From a virus: DNA of 39,585 nucleotides. Each line of letters opens with the position of its first letter. The first letter of the stretch is position 1. The notes beneath the pieces are model-generated. The model was given only the letters and a program-made list of their open reading frames with translations, searched no databases and was not told the DNA's origin. Made by a program: the position numbers and the translations under genes. Location: positions 1-39,585 of the IMG/VR virus record IMGVR_UViG_3300027778_000006; one strand, written 5' to 3'. Shown one piece after another: positions 1-9,500 of the stretch.

Positions 1-1492
1 GCGCAACAGTTTCACTTACCTGCCATGCAAAAATCCCTTTGAAGAACATGTCGTCTGGCGAGTCATACGCGGCGTGCTGAAGCGTTGTATGGGCCAGCTG
101 CCTGACGGCATCATAAGACTGAATAGCGGAAATGGTCACACTCTGCAAGGTCACATGTGTAACAGAGGGGCTGATAGCAGAGCCTTTCGGCGGGATCATA
201 TCTCCCGGAGACGGGTAGGCAGTCTGCATTGACCACAGCAGCATGGCCTGTGATACAAAGGCGCTGACCCTCGGGATCTCAATATTGTCAGAACGCAGAA
301 CGAGCTCGCAGATGCCGCGTGCAACCGAGAAGCTGGCAACGATATCCGGTGACGGGTAGAACGCTGACGCCATAACGGTTTCGCGCATCTGGTAGGAGAA
401 GACGCCCGTCATGTTGGCCGGCGGCAGATAATCGGCTTTCTGCAGCACCAGCTGATCGGTTTCGCGAACTATGTCAAACGACTGCACCACGTTCGACTGG
501 GCATGTAACACCATCTCCGCCAGCTGCCGGGAGGAGGTAGTGGATCGGGGTGTCGGAAAATCCGAGTTCTGCAGCACGGTTTCAACCGTTTCGCGGACTT
601 CATTTGTTCCCTGCAACGGCAACGGGTCCTGCCACGCGTACATCGCCAGTTGGACAGACTGCGAAGCACCGGTGAAAGACTGCGGCAGGAAGGACCCTGT
701 AAGCCCCTGCAGCACTTTAAACGCTGCCTGACGTGTCACGGTGTCAGATTGAGGCAGATAGCCCATAGGCGTTCGGCGCAGGAGCAACTGGGATACCGAC
801 AACGCGAACACGTCCGATTTATAAATTGCCAGGGGCTGACTGCGAAGAACCAGTTCGGCTACGGTCGCCACATAGTCCATCGAAATAGAAACGTGTTCCT
901 GATCGTCTGACTGCAGCGCCAGCTGGATTACCTGTCTCGCTTCCTCGATGCCGAACGGCATGCCCATTGGATAATTCAGCAGCGCCAGCTGCCGGGCAGT
1001 CAGGACTTTCGTGACCGACTGGTCAAACGGGAACGTCGATTTGCGAAGGACCTGCTGCACAACCTGATAGGTGGTCTCAATGGAAATTGTGTCAGCGACA
1101 GTTGGCCACAAAGATTTCTGCCAGACGTATTGCTGCGCCTGCAGCGCCACCGCGTGAATGGTCGGCACACTGTTCAGCACCATCAGGGCCTGTTTGTATT
1201 CCCCGTAAAACACCAGGTCCAGAACGCGATAAAGCACCTGCGTATATTCTTTATACAGGTAACTGTATTCCTTCGGCGTAGACGTAGCGGTCAGGTAATC
1301 GATCGATTCGGCATACAGTTTAGCGCGGGTCTTATCGCTGATGAGCCACTGCTTCGCAAGGTTGATTTCTTTGACAAGGTCGCCGGGTGGTTTCGTAGAG
1401 GTGAGAAGGTCCCGGCTCTCTGAAAGCAACCGGCCCTTTGGTAAATCGCTGATGAGCCACTGGCGCGAGACTCTGAAAATATTAACGGCCAT
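1..1492 (-). CDS. Large degenerate-repeat virion protein, partial (C-terminus beyond left edge)
   Basis: The frame opens with ATG at 1492 (protein start MAVNIFRVSRQWLISD) and has no stop through 497 codons to the window edge; I checked every triplet. From about residue 130 onward the protein consists of loosely repeated units of roughly 20-40 residues. Each has a core like (Q/E)LVLQ or ELVLRS followed by a segment such as YPSPDI and a serine/glutamine-rich stretch ending in VRQ or ARQ. Examples are QLVLQKADYLPPANM, ELVLRSDNIEIP and QLLLRRTPMGYLPQS. Near the N-terminus the segment QWLISD occurs twice (about residues 11-16 and 48-53). There is no signal peptide or membrane segment. It is the last gene of the tail/adhesion cluster, 9 bp after the lectin-like paralogues, so a distal tail or fibre role is inferred. 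I do not recognise the family. Confidence 0.8.
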   Translation of the reverse strand, partial: MAVNIFRVSRQWLISDLPKGRLLSESRDLLTSTKPPGDLVKEINLAKQWLISDKTRAKLYAESIDYLTATSTPKEYSYLYKEYTQVLYRVLDLVFYGEYKQALMVLNSVPTIHAVALQAQQYVWQKSLWPTVADTISIETTYQVVQQVLRKSTFPFDQSVTKVLTARQLALLNYPMGMPFGIEEARQVIQLALQSDDQEHVSISMDYVATVAELVLRSQPLAIYKSDVFALSVSQLLLRRTPMGYLPQSDTVTRQAAFKVLQGLTGSFLPQSFTGASQSVQLAMYAWQDPLPLQGTNEVRETVETVLQNSDFPTPRSTTSSRQLAEMVLHAQSNVVQSFDIVRETDQLVLQKADYLPPANMTGVFSYQMRETVMASAFYPSPDIVASFSVARGICELVLRSDNIEIPRVSAFVSQAMLLWSMQTAYPSPGDMIPPKGSAISPSVTHVTLQSVTISAIQSYDAVRQLAHTTLQHAAYDSPDDMFFKGIFAWQVSETVA

Positions 1493-1501
1493 CGATCCGC
1501 C

Positions 1502-2818
1502 TTAGTTGACGATTTTAAAGCCGTATTTGAGCGCCGCCGCTTTTGCCGGTGTCCACGCATCTCCTGACGGTGTTTTGTTCAGGACAACCGAACGCATCTG
1601 AAGACCGCTACCCGCCGCAACGACCCCCAATGAGTTATCGGTTTTGGTCGTCGCATCCTGTGTCGGGATAGACATGGTGTGCGAAGACGCAGAGGCGTTC
1701 TGGAAACGGGCATGAATCTGAACCGCGTATACCGTGCCTGCAAACTGTGGGATAGACGACGTGGTAGTCTGGTACATATCTTCCGCTCCGGCTCCGTCGC
1801 CTGACAGATAGGCCGCAGGAGTCGTAGTATCAGCGATCGGATCGTTAACGACATCGTAGTTGCCATTAAAACCATCGGGACGGGTGAACATCGTGCTGAC
1901 GTCTGTATCCGGGGCCTCCCCCATAACGCGGGTGGTTTTTCCCAATCGGCTGTTCGGCGCCACGCCATCCGTCAGGTCTAAACAATAGATGTCGCTGATG
2001 TACACGCCGCCCATGTCTGCGCTAGGAACGAAGTTCTGGCCAAAACAGTAGGCATGACGGATCTGAAAACCGTTAGCAAATGGCGCATCGTATGTCGCAT
2101 TCCACGTTGCTGTGCCTGCGTAAATGTCGTCCACCCAGATTTTAATGGTCTGTGCAACAGTATCGACCTCACATTCGAAGAAATGGTCAGTGTCATACTT
2201 CAGCAGAATGCCTGCCGCGTTAGGGTCTGCCGCGCCTTTAATCCGGAACGTCGGCGGGTTTATAGGCCCTACTGCGGCGTCCGTTACCGACGCCCAGTTG
2301 ACCGCGGGGCGACCGGCATTGTCTGCACCAAAGGCGGATTGCGCTGCGGCGAAAGTCCCGCCAACCGCGAAGTACCGCAGCTGCATGGTGGCAGTCGGAG
2401 CCAAACGGACTCTCCCTGCTGCACAAAACTCAAATAGCTGCGGACAGTTGTATGTGGTCCCGCCAGTGATGTAGGAACCGGATTTAAAGCGCGCCAGGAA
2501 CCCCACGACATATTTCGTTTTAGGTGTAGCGAACAGCCTTTCCAGTCCATACACCCCGCCGCCTGATTGGTTCTGTCCGGCATTAGGTGGGTTAATGGAA
2601 AATCCGAGGCGCTTTTTCGTTGCGACAATAGGATCCTGATAAATGCCCATTGTGTGATAAGCAACGTTAACTCCGTACAGACCATTGGTAGTGTCTGCGA
2701 CGCCATTATAACCTGCAAACTCACGCCACTCGCTATCGGTCTGAATAGGCCGTTTTGTTGAAAAGTCGAAGTTGCCCACGTCAAAACGCTGGAACGACTC
2801 CATCATTATTGCACCCAT
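1502..2818 (-). CDS. Tail-associated lectin-fold-like protein, paralogue 4 (divergent)
   Basis: This 438-aa protein is the most divergent and longest of four tandem paralogues. It keeps the family landmarks: a short N-terminal segment (MMESFQRFDV, replacing the DGFEQF of its relatives), and a beta-rich core with HFFECEVDTVAQTIKIWVDD near residues 225-245. That core matches the WYYxELVMDRxAxTVxVYVN block of the others and is typical of concanavalin/LamG-like jelly rolls. A GVYISDIYCLD block and a C-terminal half with DVSTMFTRPDG follow. ATG 2818 is chosen because GGGGG lies 4 bp upstream; ATGs at 2806 and 2803 have worse spacing. It sits 9 bp after paralogue 3 and 9 bp before the repeat protein. 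A glycan-binding virion role is inferred from fold and context only. Confidence 0.8.
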   Translation of the reverse strand: MGAIMMESFQRFDVGNFDFSTKRPIQTDSEWREFAGYNGVADTTNGLYGVNVAYHTMGIYQDPIVATKKRLGFSINPPNAGQNQSGGGVYGLERLFATPKTKYVVGFLARFKSGSYITGGTTYNCPQLFEFCAAGRVRLAPTATMQLRYFAVGGTFAAAQSAFGADNAGRPAVNWASVTDAAVGPINPPTFRIKGAADPNAAGILLKYDTDHFFECEVDTVAQTIKIWVDDIYAGTATWNATYDAPFANGFQIRHAYCFGQNFVPSADMGGVYISDIYCLDLTDGVAPNSRLGKTTRVMGEAPDTDVSTMFTRPDGFNGNYDVVNDPIADTTTPAAYLSGDGAGAEDMYQTTTSSIPQFAGTVYAVQIHARFQNASASSHTMSIPTQDATTKTDNSLGVVAAGSGLQMRSVVLNKTPSGDAWTPAKAAALKYGFKIVN

Positions 2819-2827
2819 GTCGCCCCC

Positions 2828-3868
2828 TTAGCGCGTGATGATACCGAAGCTGGAAGCCTCAACAATGTTCTGTGACCAGTCACCGCCTCCCGGCGGGGTT
2901 TCCAGTGTTGCCTGCAAATATTTGTTCGATTCGGTCAGCCCCACTTGCACCTCTGACTCAGTGCCGCTGACGTTCATGTACAGACCGAGATTTCGGGTAT
3001 CGAGGTCTCCTTTCCGTGCCAGCGCCACGATGCCAACGCCGTAAATCTGGTTATTGTTTGGCAAGAGGTCATTCGATTTGAAAATGTCCCGGTCACCATT
3101 AATATTCGACTGCAGATACGGCTTGTTCGTTTCCAGCGCGCCAAGTTGCCCGGCCACGGAGAAATGTGTAGTCGGGGCAGGCGTGGCGCCGTTGGCGACA
3201 ATAGCCCACTGGGTTGTGACGTCAGCGGATGGCTTTCGGGTTGCCACGGCCGCCGGTCCAACGCGATCAACGCGAACGCCGCCGTTGTTATCGAGGATGT
3301 AGAAATCATCGATCAGCTGAACGCCTGCAGCAGACTGGGTTGCGGTCTGGCCCCATGTGATTGTGACGGGACTCGGCATCGCTTCGCTAAACGGCTGGGT
3401 CAGCTGCAGTTCGTTATTCGCGTAGACCGTGACGGCGTCGTTAGCCACGTCCACTACGACTTCAATGAAGTACCAGGCATTCAGGATCAACGTGCTGGCA
3501 CCGGTATAAGTCTGACCGCCATAGGTCGCTTCCAGTTTGCCGTTCGTCACATTCCAGTTGAGGTCGATAACGCTTTCGATACGGCACACACGCATGCGCG
3601 CGCCGGTCGCTTTAATCGCGAAGCCAAAGACCACCTTCGTCGCCGTGGCGGGCGAATAGCCGTAGGAAATAGACGGGACTACCGAGGCATTAGCGGCAAC
3701 CGAGAACTGCAACGCCCCCTGACCAGTTTGACGACCTTCGGCAATCGCGAACGTCGTGGCAGAGGCGTTACGTACAACATAACCTGCCGCCTCCAGGTAT
3801 TTCTGAACAGTCGCACCCGTCTGGCCGATTGCCATGTAATGATCGAAACCATCAATCCATCTTAACAT
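2828..3868 (-). CDS. Tail-associated lectin-fold-like protein, paralogue 3
   Basis: This 346-aa protein starts at ATG 3868 (MLRWIDGFDHYMAIG). GGAG lies 8 bp upstream, and the start aligns with the IDGFEQF starts of its paralogues; an upstream in-frame ATG at 3937 would run into the previous gene. Order of elements: N-terminal DGFDHY; beta-sandwich core with WYFIEVVVDVANDAVTVYAN (about residues 160-180); an IDDFYILDN block; VDRVGP and the RKPSADVTTQW segment near mid-protein; IFKSNDLLPNNNQIYGVGIV (about residues 275-295); and the terminal SSFGIITR. All of these recur in the neighbours at 3883 and 4833. The fold resembles LamG/concanavalin-type carbohydrate-binding modules. No catalytic motif is visible, so adhesin or decoration is more likely than depolymerase. 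Confidence 0.82.
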   Translation of the reverse strand: MLRWIDGFDHYMAIGQTGATVQKYLEAAGYVVRNASATTFAIAEGRQTGQGALQFSVAANASVVPSISYGYSPATATKVVFGFAIKATGARMRVCRIESVIDLNWNVTNGKLEATYGGQTYTGASTLILNAWYFIEVVVDVANDAVTVYANNELQLTQPFSEAMPSPVTITWGQTATQSAAGVQLIDDFYILDNNGGVRVDRVGPAAVATRKPSADVTTQWAIVANGATPAPTTHFSVAGQLGALETNKPYLQSNINGDRDIFKSNDLLPNNNQIYGVGIVALARKGDLDTRNLGLYMNVSGTESEVQVGLTESNKYLQATLETPPGGGDWSQNIVEASSFGIITR

Positions 3869-3882
3869 TTTCTGTACTCCGG

Positions 3883-4833
3883 TTATGGGCGGACAACGAC
3901 GCCAAAGGGGGTATCGAGGACACTGCTGTCTGTCCATGTGGCGCCAGCGGGGTCTGTTGGGAAGACAGCATAATTGTATGTGGGCGTGGTAAGCAATGCG
4001 CTGACCAAAGTTTCCTTTTGAGGACCTGCTTTAGCGCCGACAGCAATGCCAATCTGGCGGTTATCAATATCCGATTTCCGGGCGCGGACGACGACGCCGA
4101 CTGCGGTGATTGGTTTGCCATTGCCGGTCGCCCCCGAAAGGAATAAATCCTGTGCACCACTGACCGCAGACTGAATGTATTGCGTCTCAACCGGAGGACG
4201 GTTATCGACCATGGCGAAGTGGTCATCTCCTGTTGCAGCGGACCATTCTTTCGTGACGTCCTGGGTAGGAATGCGGATCGAAATCGCCTGCGGCCCTACG
4301 CGGTCAACCGGGTTAGGGTTCCCACTGGTGATGAAGAAGAGGTCATCGAGGCGTTTGGTTGCTTTGGCGGGCGAGGGCCATGTGCATTTCCAGGTATTCA
4401 GGTTCTGCATGGCGGCCGGCATCGCGACGGTCAGGTCTTTCACGTTGTTCACGTAAACTTCGATCGTCTGGGCAGCGCGGTCCATGACCAGCTCGAAGTA
4501 ATACCACAGGCCGATAACCGGAATGACCGCCCCTTTTGACCCATTGATCTGCAGTTTGTCCGGCCATTCCAGTTTGAACGCGTTGTCGATGCTGACGATA
4601 TCTTCCCGCGAGGTGTCACCCTTGTAGGCGAATGCCAGGATAACCCGGTTGGCGCCACTGGTGAACGTGCGGGAAATGGACGAATCCGGGTCGCCGCCAA
4701 TGGCAACACAGACCGAATTCGAGGTCCGACCGTCCGCCAGTGAAAGCGTGCCAACTGGCGCATAACCGGCCTGCGCTAAGTCGGTCGTTGTACCATCTTT
4801 GAACTGCTCGAAGCCGTCCATAAACATGATCAT
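3883..4833 (-). CDS. Tail-associated lectin-fold-like protein, paralogue 2
   Basis: This 316-aa protein begins MIMFMDGFEQF. ATG 4833 overlaps the TAA of the upstream paralogue (TAATG) and has GAGGAG 9 bp upstream; ATG 4827 is an alternative start. Family landmarks are WYYFELVMDRAAQTIEVYVN (about residues 112-131), the LDDLFFITSG block, the VDRVGPQAISIRIPTQDV segment, DLFLSGATGNGKPITAVGVV, and the terminal DTPFGVVVRP. The first half looks like a concanavalin/LamG jelly roll; the second half is a conserved module I cannot name. Tight packing with its paralogues suggests co-translation and possibly assembly into one tail-tip structure. Function is inferred from position and fold. Confidence 0.83.
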   Translation of the reverse strand: MIMFMDGFEQFKDGTTTDLAQAGYAPVGTLSLADGRTSNSVCVAIGGDPDSSISRTFTSGANRVILAFAYKGDTSREDIVSIDNAFKLEWPDKLQINGSKGAVIPVIGLWYYFELVMDRAAQTIEVYVNNVKDLTVAMPAAMQNLNTWKCTWPSPAKATKRLDDLFFITSGNPNPVDRVGPQAISIRIPTQDVTKEWSAATGDDHFAMVDNRPPVETQYIQSAVSGAQDLFLSGATGNGKPITAVGVVVRARKSDIDNRQIGIAVGAKAGPQKETLVSALLTTPTYNYAVFPTDPAGATWTDSSVLDTPFGVVVRP

Positions 4834-5780
4834 TAAATGTTTCTCCTCAACACGGCACCGAACTCCGCGTCTTCAATAGATGATTTGGTATCGCCGTCCA
4901 CGGGGAACTGTGAGTACCGGTAACGCCAGTCCATCGGCACATCTCGGACATCCACATCGCGCCCATCGAACCGGGCGGTAATGTACAGGTCATCAATGGT
5001 CGTTTTACGGATCAACGTTACCATACCGAGGGCGACGACCTTATTATTATCAGGCAGTTTGGCAGAAGATTTAAACGACTCTTCCGCGTTGCTGACATTC
5101 GCAATCAGGTATTTATCCAGCTTATCAATTGGCAGGACGCCGACCATCGCCCAGTGCTCTGCAGTCGGGCCTTCTGATGGCGCCCACGCATTCGGAACGG
5201 CATCTTCGGTCGGGAATCGGGTGGTGATCTGCATAGGGCCTAACCGGTCGTTATCCCGCATGTAGAAATCGTCATAGTTCCGTGTCCCCCCGCCAGTGCC
5301 ATCGTTGACGGCATCGAATGGATTTAGGCGCACGGTGATTGACGATTCGGCTGCCATCTCTTCCGGCATGACAACCTGCATATCGGCTTTCCCGTTCAGG
5401 AAAAGGGTGACCGTGCGCGCGGACCGGTTCAGCAGCATTTCGACGTAGTACCATCGGTCTTTCACGGGGCCGGCGTTTCCGGCGACATCCCCGATCATCG
5501 GCCTGCCGGTATCTTTGTTCAGCGTCAGCACGATGCCACCGGTAAGCTGCAGAAGTGGCCCACGGGCGGCAAAGCGCACCGCGAACCCAACGGTAAACAG
5601 ATTGCCGCCCCATGCCGCTGCGCGCGAGATAGACGAGCCTGTCAGCACCATACAGCGCCCGGACTTTCGCCCGGTTGCCGTGGTTACCGCGCCCATGACG
5701 TCATAGCCTGCCAGTCGCATCTCTGCGCCAGCGTCGGCCATCTTGTCGAACTGTTCGAACCCATCAATAAAAAGCGCCAT
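4833..5780 (-). CDS. Tail-associated lectin-fold-like protein, paralogue 1
   Basis: This 315-aa protein starts at ATG 5780 (MALFIDGFEQFDKMA), 2 bp after the TAA of the DUF2793 gene, with GGGG 5-6 bp upstream. The in-frame ATG at 5813 lies inside the preceding gene and lacks support. Shared family elements are DGFEQF, RWYYVEMLLNRSARTVTLFLN (about residues 110-130), NYDDFYMRDNDRLGP, TRFPTEDAVPNAW, SFKSSAKLPDNNKVVALGMV, and the C-terminal AEFGAVLRRN. It is the first of the four-gene array and ends in the TAATG junction with the next copy. It is probably a virion surface or tail-tip protein with a lectin-like fold. No enzyme motif was found. Confidence 0.83.
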   Translation of the reverse strand: MALFIDGFEQFDKMADAGAEMRLAGYDVMGAVTTATGRKSGRCMVLTGSSISRAAAWGGNLFTVGFAVRFAARGPLLQLTGGIVLTLNKDTGRPMIGDVAGNAGPVKDRWYYVEMLLNRSARTVTLFLNGKADMQVVMPEEMAAESSITVRLNPFDAVNDGTGGGTRNYDDFYMRDNDRLGPMQITTRFPTEDAVPNAWAPSEGPTAEHWAMVGVLPIDKLDKYLIANVSNAEESFKSSAKLPDNNKVVALGMVTLIRKTTIDDLYITARFDGRDVDVRDVPMDWRYRYSQFPVDGDTKSSIEDAEFGAVLRRNI

Positions 5781-5782
5781 GA

Positions 5783-6508
5783 TTACCCCACGATATTTAA
5801 TCGGAAATTCCATCCGAAGTTCTGGAATCCCGGAATGATGTTGTCCGGCGCTTCAAGGATAAACAGATCGCCTGCGCCAAAGGATACCGGTGACGCCACG
5901 GTAAATACTCCGGTGGACTGTCCGCTGTCAATGGAAATCCTGCCGACGATAGTCGAGTTTCGTTTGAGAATCAGCTCCACGTAACCCGGTGACCCTTTCG
6001 CCATCTGGAAAGAACTGCCTGCTGCATTCACCGGCATCGATACTGCCTGCACCATTGGCAGAAACATCAGCAGTTCCTTTGACGCCACGGAATACGGAAC
6101 CGTGCCGCCGATGTCGTAATAGACCGGCACCAGTCCGGGGTCCGTTCCCGGAACCGCGCCGGTAGACTCGTCGAGCCAGGCCACCCCGTTGAACCAGATC
6201 CATGAATTCAGGTTAGCCAGTCGAGCTCGCGTCCCGCGTGCCGGTTCAAAGAAGGCCCACTGGCCAGCGATGCGATAGGCCATCTTGTTATCCTGATTGG
6301 CCCATTCTCCTGTTGCCCCCGATGCCACAATGTACTGGTCTCCATCGTCCACGTTTTGAGGCGGTGACGCGAAGTTCATGTTCAGAATGTACGGAGATAG
6401 CAGGGCATCCACCAGCTGCAGGTTCGTGTTCATCGGGCCGCCCCAGAAATCCTCTCCGGCGACCCATCCATATTGCACCTTAAATCGTGGCGCGGACTTT
6501 GCTGGCAT
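5783..6508 (-). CDS. DUF2793-family tail-associated protein
   Basis: This 241-aa protein has a central region (about residues 40-115) that matches the DUF2793 pattern I know from phage and GTA-like tail genes: PPQNVDDGDQYIVASGATG, then GEWANQDNKMAYRIAGQWAFFEP and WIWFNGVAW. DUF2793 proteins are usually encoded next to tail-tip genes and are thought to be virion components; their biochemical role is unknown to me. The C-terminal half (about residues 130-241) is beta-rich, with SVASKELLMFLPM and an EAPDNIIPGFQNFGWNFRLN end, and may be a separate receptor or trimerisation module. ATG 6508 has GAGGAAATAGATA upstream. The gene lies 11 bp after the tip protein gene. Confidence 0.82.
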   Translation of the reverse strand: MPAKSAPRFKVQYGWVAGEDFWGGPMNTNLQLVDALLSPYILNMNFASPPQNVDDGDQYIVASGATGEWANQDNKMAYRIAGQWAFFEPARGTRARLANLNSWIWFNGVAWLDESTGAVPGTDPGLVPVYYDIGGTVPYSVASKELLMFLPMVQAVSMPVNAAGSSFQMAKGSPGYVELILKRNSTIVGRISIDSGQSTGVFTVASPVSFGAGDLFILEAPDNIIPGFQNFGWNFRLNIVG

Positions 6509-6519
6509 TATCTATTTCC

Positions 6520-9500
6520 TCAAAGTGTCTTCGGTAGCGTGTTAGCCCAGCCATGGTCCCAATCATATGACCAGTTGCCAGCGAAGTCTGGGTCTGGCGG
6601 TTGCGGCGGGTCAATAATGACAGGCGGTTCTTCCGGTGGCCAATCAGGATCTACCGGTTCAGTCGGGTCCGGAGTAGTCGGGTCAATCGGGTCTGGCTCT
6701 TTCGGCGGCTCAGACGGGTCAGGCGGATTACTCGGATCAGTCGTTACCGGCGGAGGCGTGGTTGTCGGTGGCTTATTACCGCCGCCGGGTTTCTGGCCCA
6801 CAGGACACGCGTATGACGGAACAATGAGGAAGAATGAGTACCCCTGCCACGACATCAGATCATCTTTCACCGAGAACAGAGTTGCCTGAATTGTGACGCT
6901 GCCGCATGCCTGGAATGCGCGGCCTGCAATCTGACCGTCGGCTGCAGCCATTTCAGGGGTGTAGGTGAACCCTCGACCTTCGATGTCATATTCACGCAGT
7001 GTCGTCTTCGTTGCACCGCCGGATGAATTGGCTTTGGTGTAACCGACCCACAGACGGTATTTAGTTCCCGGCTCCGGCCCGATATTATCGACAAGGTGGT
7101 CAATCGCATCCCCTGCCTGGCTAAGACGGTCGCGGTCTTTCCACTGGAACACAACCGGGCGACCTGTTACCACGCCATTCGAGTCAGTGCTGAAGGTGGT
7201 GACCGGGACCCACCAGCGCTTACCGTCCACCAGCACGTTGCCCGGCGGATACGGACGTACCGGCCTTTTCTTCAGCTGCAAGTCGACGCCACTGATGTCG
7301 GTCAGCTCATACGGAACAGAGAACGTGTCTGGTTTCAGTTTGACTCGAACACGGTCTTCACCCGCGTAAGCAAAACTCGACATCCCATTACGGCGCTGGA
7401 AGAACCAGATAGGCGCATTCTTACCGTGCATAGCTGGCACTGTGTCCGCTACACCACGCCCGATAATCAGCGTGCCGTTACCGATGCCGTCGATGCGGAT
7501 GATCTCGCTGTCAATCAGCGCCAGGTCACCGATGTTCACACTGGACAACGGAACGCCATCTTCATCAGAAGACGAGGAATACTGGATCTCGGTATCGAGG
7601 TAATCGATCAGCGCGCTGGTGGTTGCCCACGGGGTGAACTCGCCAGAGCCGCTATTCCGGTATCCATCTTCGGTGTATGTGGTTTTATCGCCCACGGTCA
7701 CCGCAGTCAGACGGGATGAGTAAAACCCGAAGGAGTCTGTCAAACGGTCAGATGGACGTGCCGCTACTGCCATCGGACGGGAGTTAGACAGCGACAAATT
7801 CTTACGGAACAACTCCAGATACGGGGCTTCAAACACCTGCGAATCCATGCGGACCGGCATCAGCGTTAACTGGCCTGCTGACTCGGATAGCTGGGCAATC
7901 GATACGCCGTCGGACGGGATATCGTCGGCATCCGGTGATGCTTCCTGGCCCGACTGCTCTGCCAGCATTGCCATCATCAGACCCTGTGTTTCAGTAGAGT
8001 CGTCTTCGCCGCCATTATCCGGGCTGACTGTCTGGCTGCTCTGCTGCGCCATCATCTTCATCTGCAGGAACGTCGCGATGTCCTGAACCACGAAACGCAT
8101 GGTGTAATACTGCCATGACTCATACCCAATGCGGCGGGACCAGAGACGGGCGACCATCGGGAATTCGCGACCGTCATCCTGTTCAGTGACACCCAGATCA
8201 TTCATGGCCTGCGCCCAGAGGTATTCATAGCCCTTGCCATTGATGCCGGTTTCTTCGCGAACCATGATGCCCTCTTCGTTGTAAAAGCGCATCAGATAGG
8301 CAGTTCCCGGCTCTGGCCCGATGTCACCGACCTCATGATCAATTCGGGTATCTTCCTGCGCCACACGATCGCGGTGATTCCAGCTGAACGCTAATACCGG
8401 CGTATTTTTATTCAGCTGTGCCGTGGTGGCGAACCAGCGCAGATTTCCGTTCATGAAAACGTAGCCCGGTGCGTATGGCCGGATGAAACGGAAGTTCATC
8501 AGAACCGTGTCAATCGGCGCGTCTTCTTCCTTCACACGACCCGCAAAGGTGTAAGGCAGAACCTTACCGTTAACGGTCTCGCCGCCAACATAGGCCAGTG
8601 AGTCGCTGCCCACGTCCTCTTCGAAGAACCACGCAAGAACCCCCGCGAAGTGCTGGAATGGGATCGTGTCATAGACCCCGCGGCCTACCGTCAATTTGTA
8701 GGTGTCATTCAGCTCTTCTTCGATTGCATCAACGCGAAGAATTTCCTCATCGATCATGATGCAGTCGCCGACATCCGCGAACTCCATGTCCTTCGTTTTC
8801 TCAATGCGAATAACTGTATCGAGATAGCCTACGGGTGCCGTCAGTTCGCCCAGCGGGTTAAAGCCGCCCTGCCCACGGACATCAAAGGCGGTCTCACCAT
8901 CGGCTTTCATCGCCAGGTCATAGCCCATTGAAATCGGGGTTGGCTTCTCTGCCGCCATGCCGTAATAACCGTACTGGGGTTTGATTGCAGCGAACTCGCC
9001 TTCCGGGAACATGCGATTAAGAAGCGCGTATGGCACCTCGTAAGCGCGACGACGGGCGATAGAAGGTAAACGGTCAGGCGGGTTAGTCTGCGGCGGCTGA
9101 ACAGCGGCTGTGCCGTTTACTGGCATGGCGAATACGTCCTCAATGCCGGCCACTTCAATCTGACCGCCGGTAATCGGGTCTTCGCGTACTTCACCGGCTC
9201 GGACTGCGATATCGATGCCGCCGCGTTTCGGATCCTGAATACGGAAAATGCTGCCCGGCTGAATGGCCCAGCCCCGGTGGTCCAGCGTCAGTTTAAAACC
9301 GCGCAACGGAATCGACTGGGCGTTCAGGTCTCGGTCTGCCAGACGCTGCGCCAGCGCTTTCGTTGGGATGCCGGGGTAATCGACGGATGAACTGACAATC
9401 GACCCGGCGGTCTGGATACCGGCGAGGTTATGCGCTCTCATCTTCCCGTCTTCATTCGACAGCGGACTATGGAAAGCGACCACGATTTCGTTAAGCAGGC

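Noticed and set aside
3146-3865. Plus-strand open frame of 239 codons
   Set aside because: Antisense to a lectin-like paralogue whose conserved blocks are all in the minus-strand frame.
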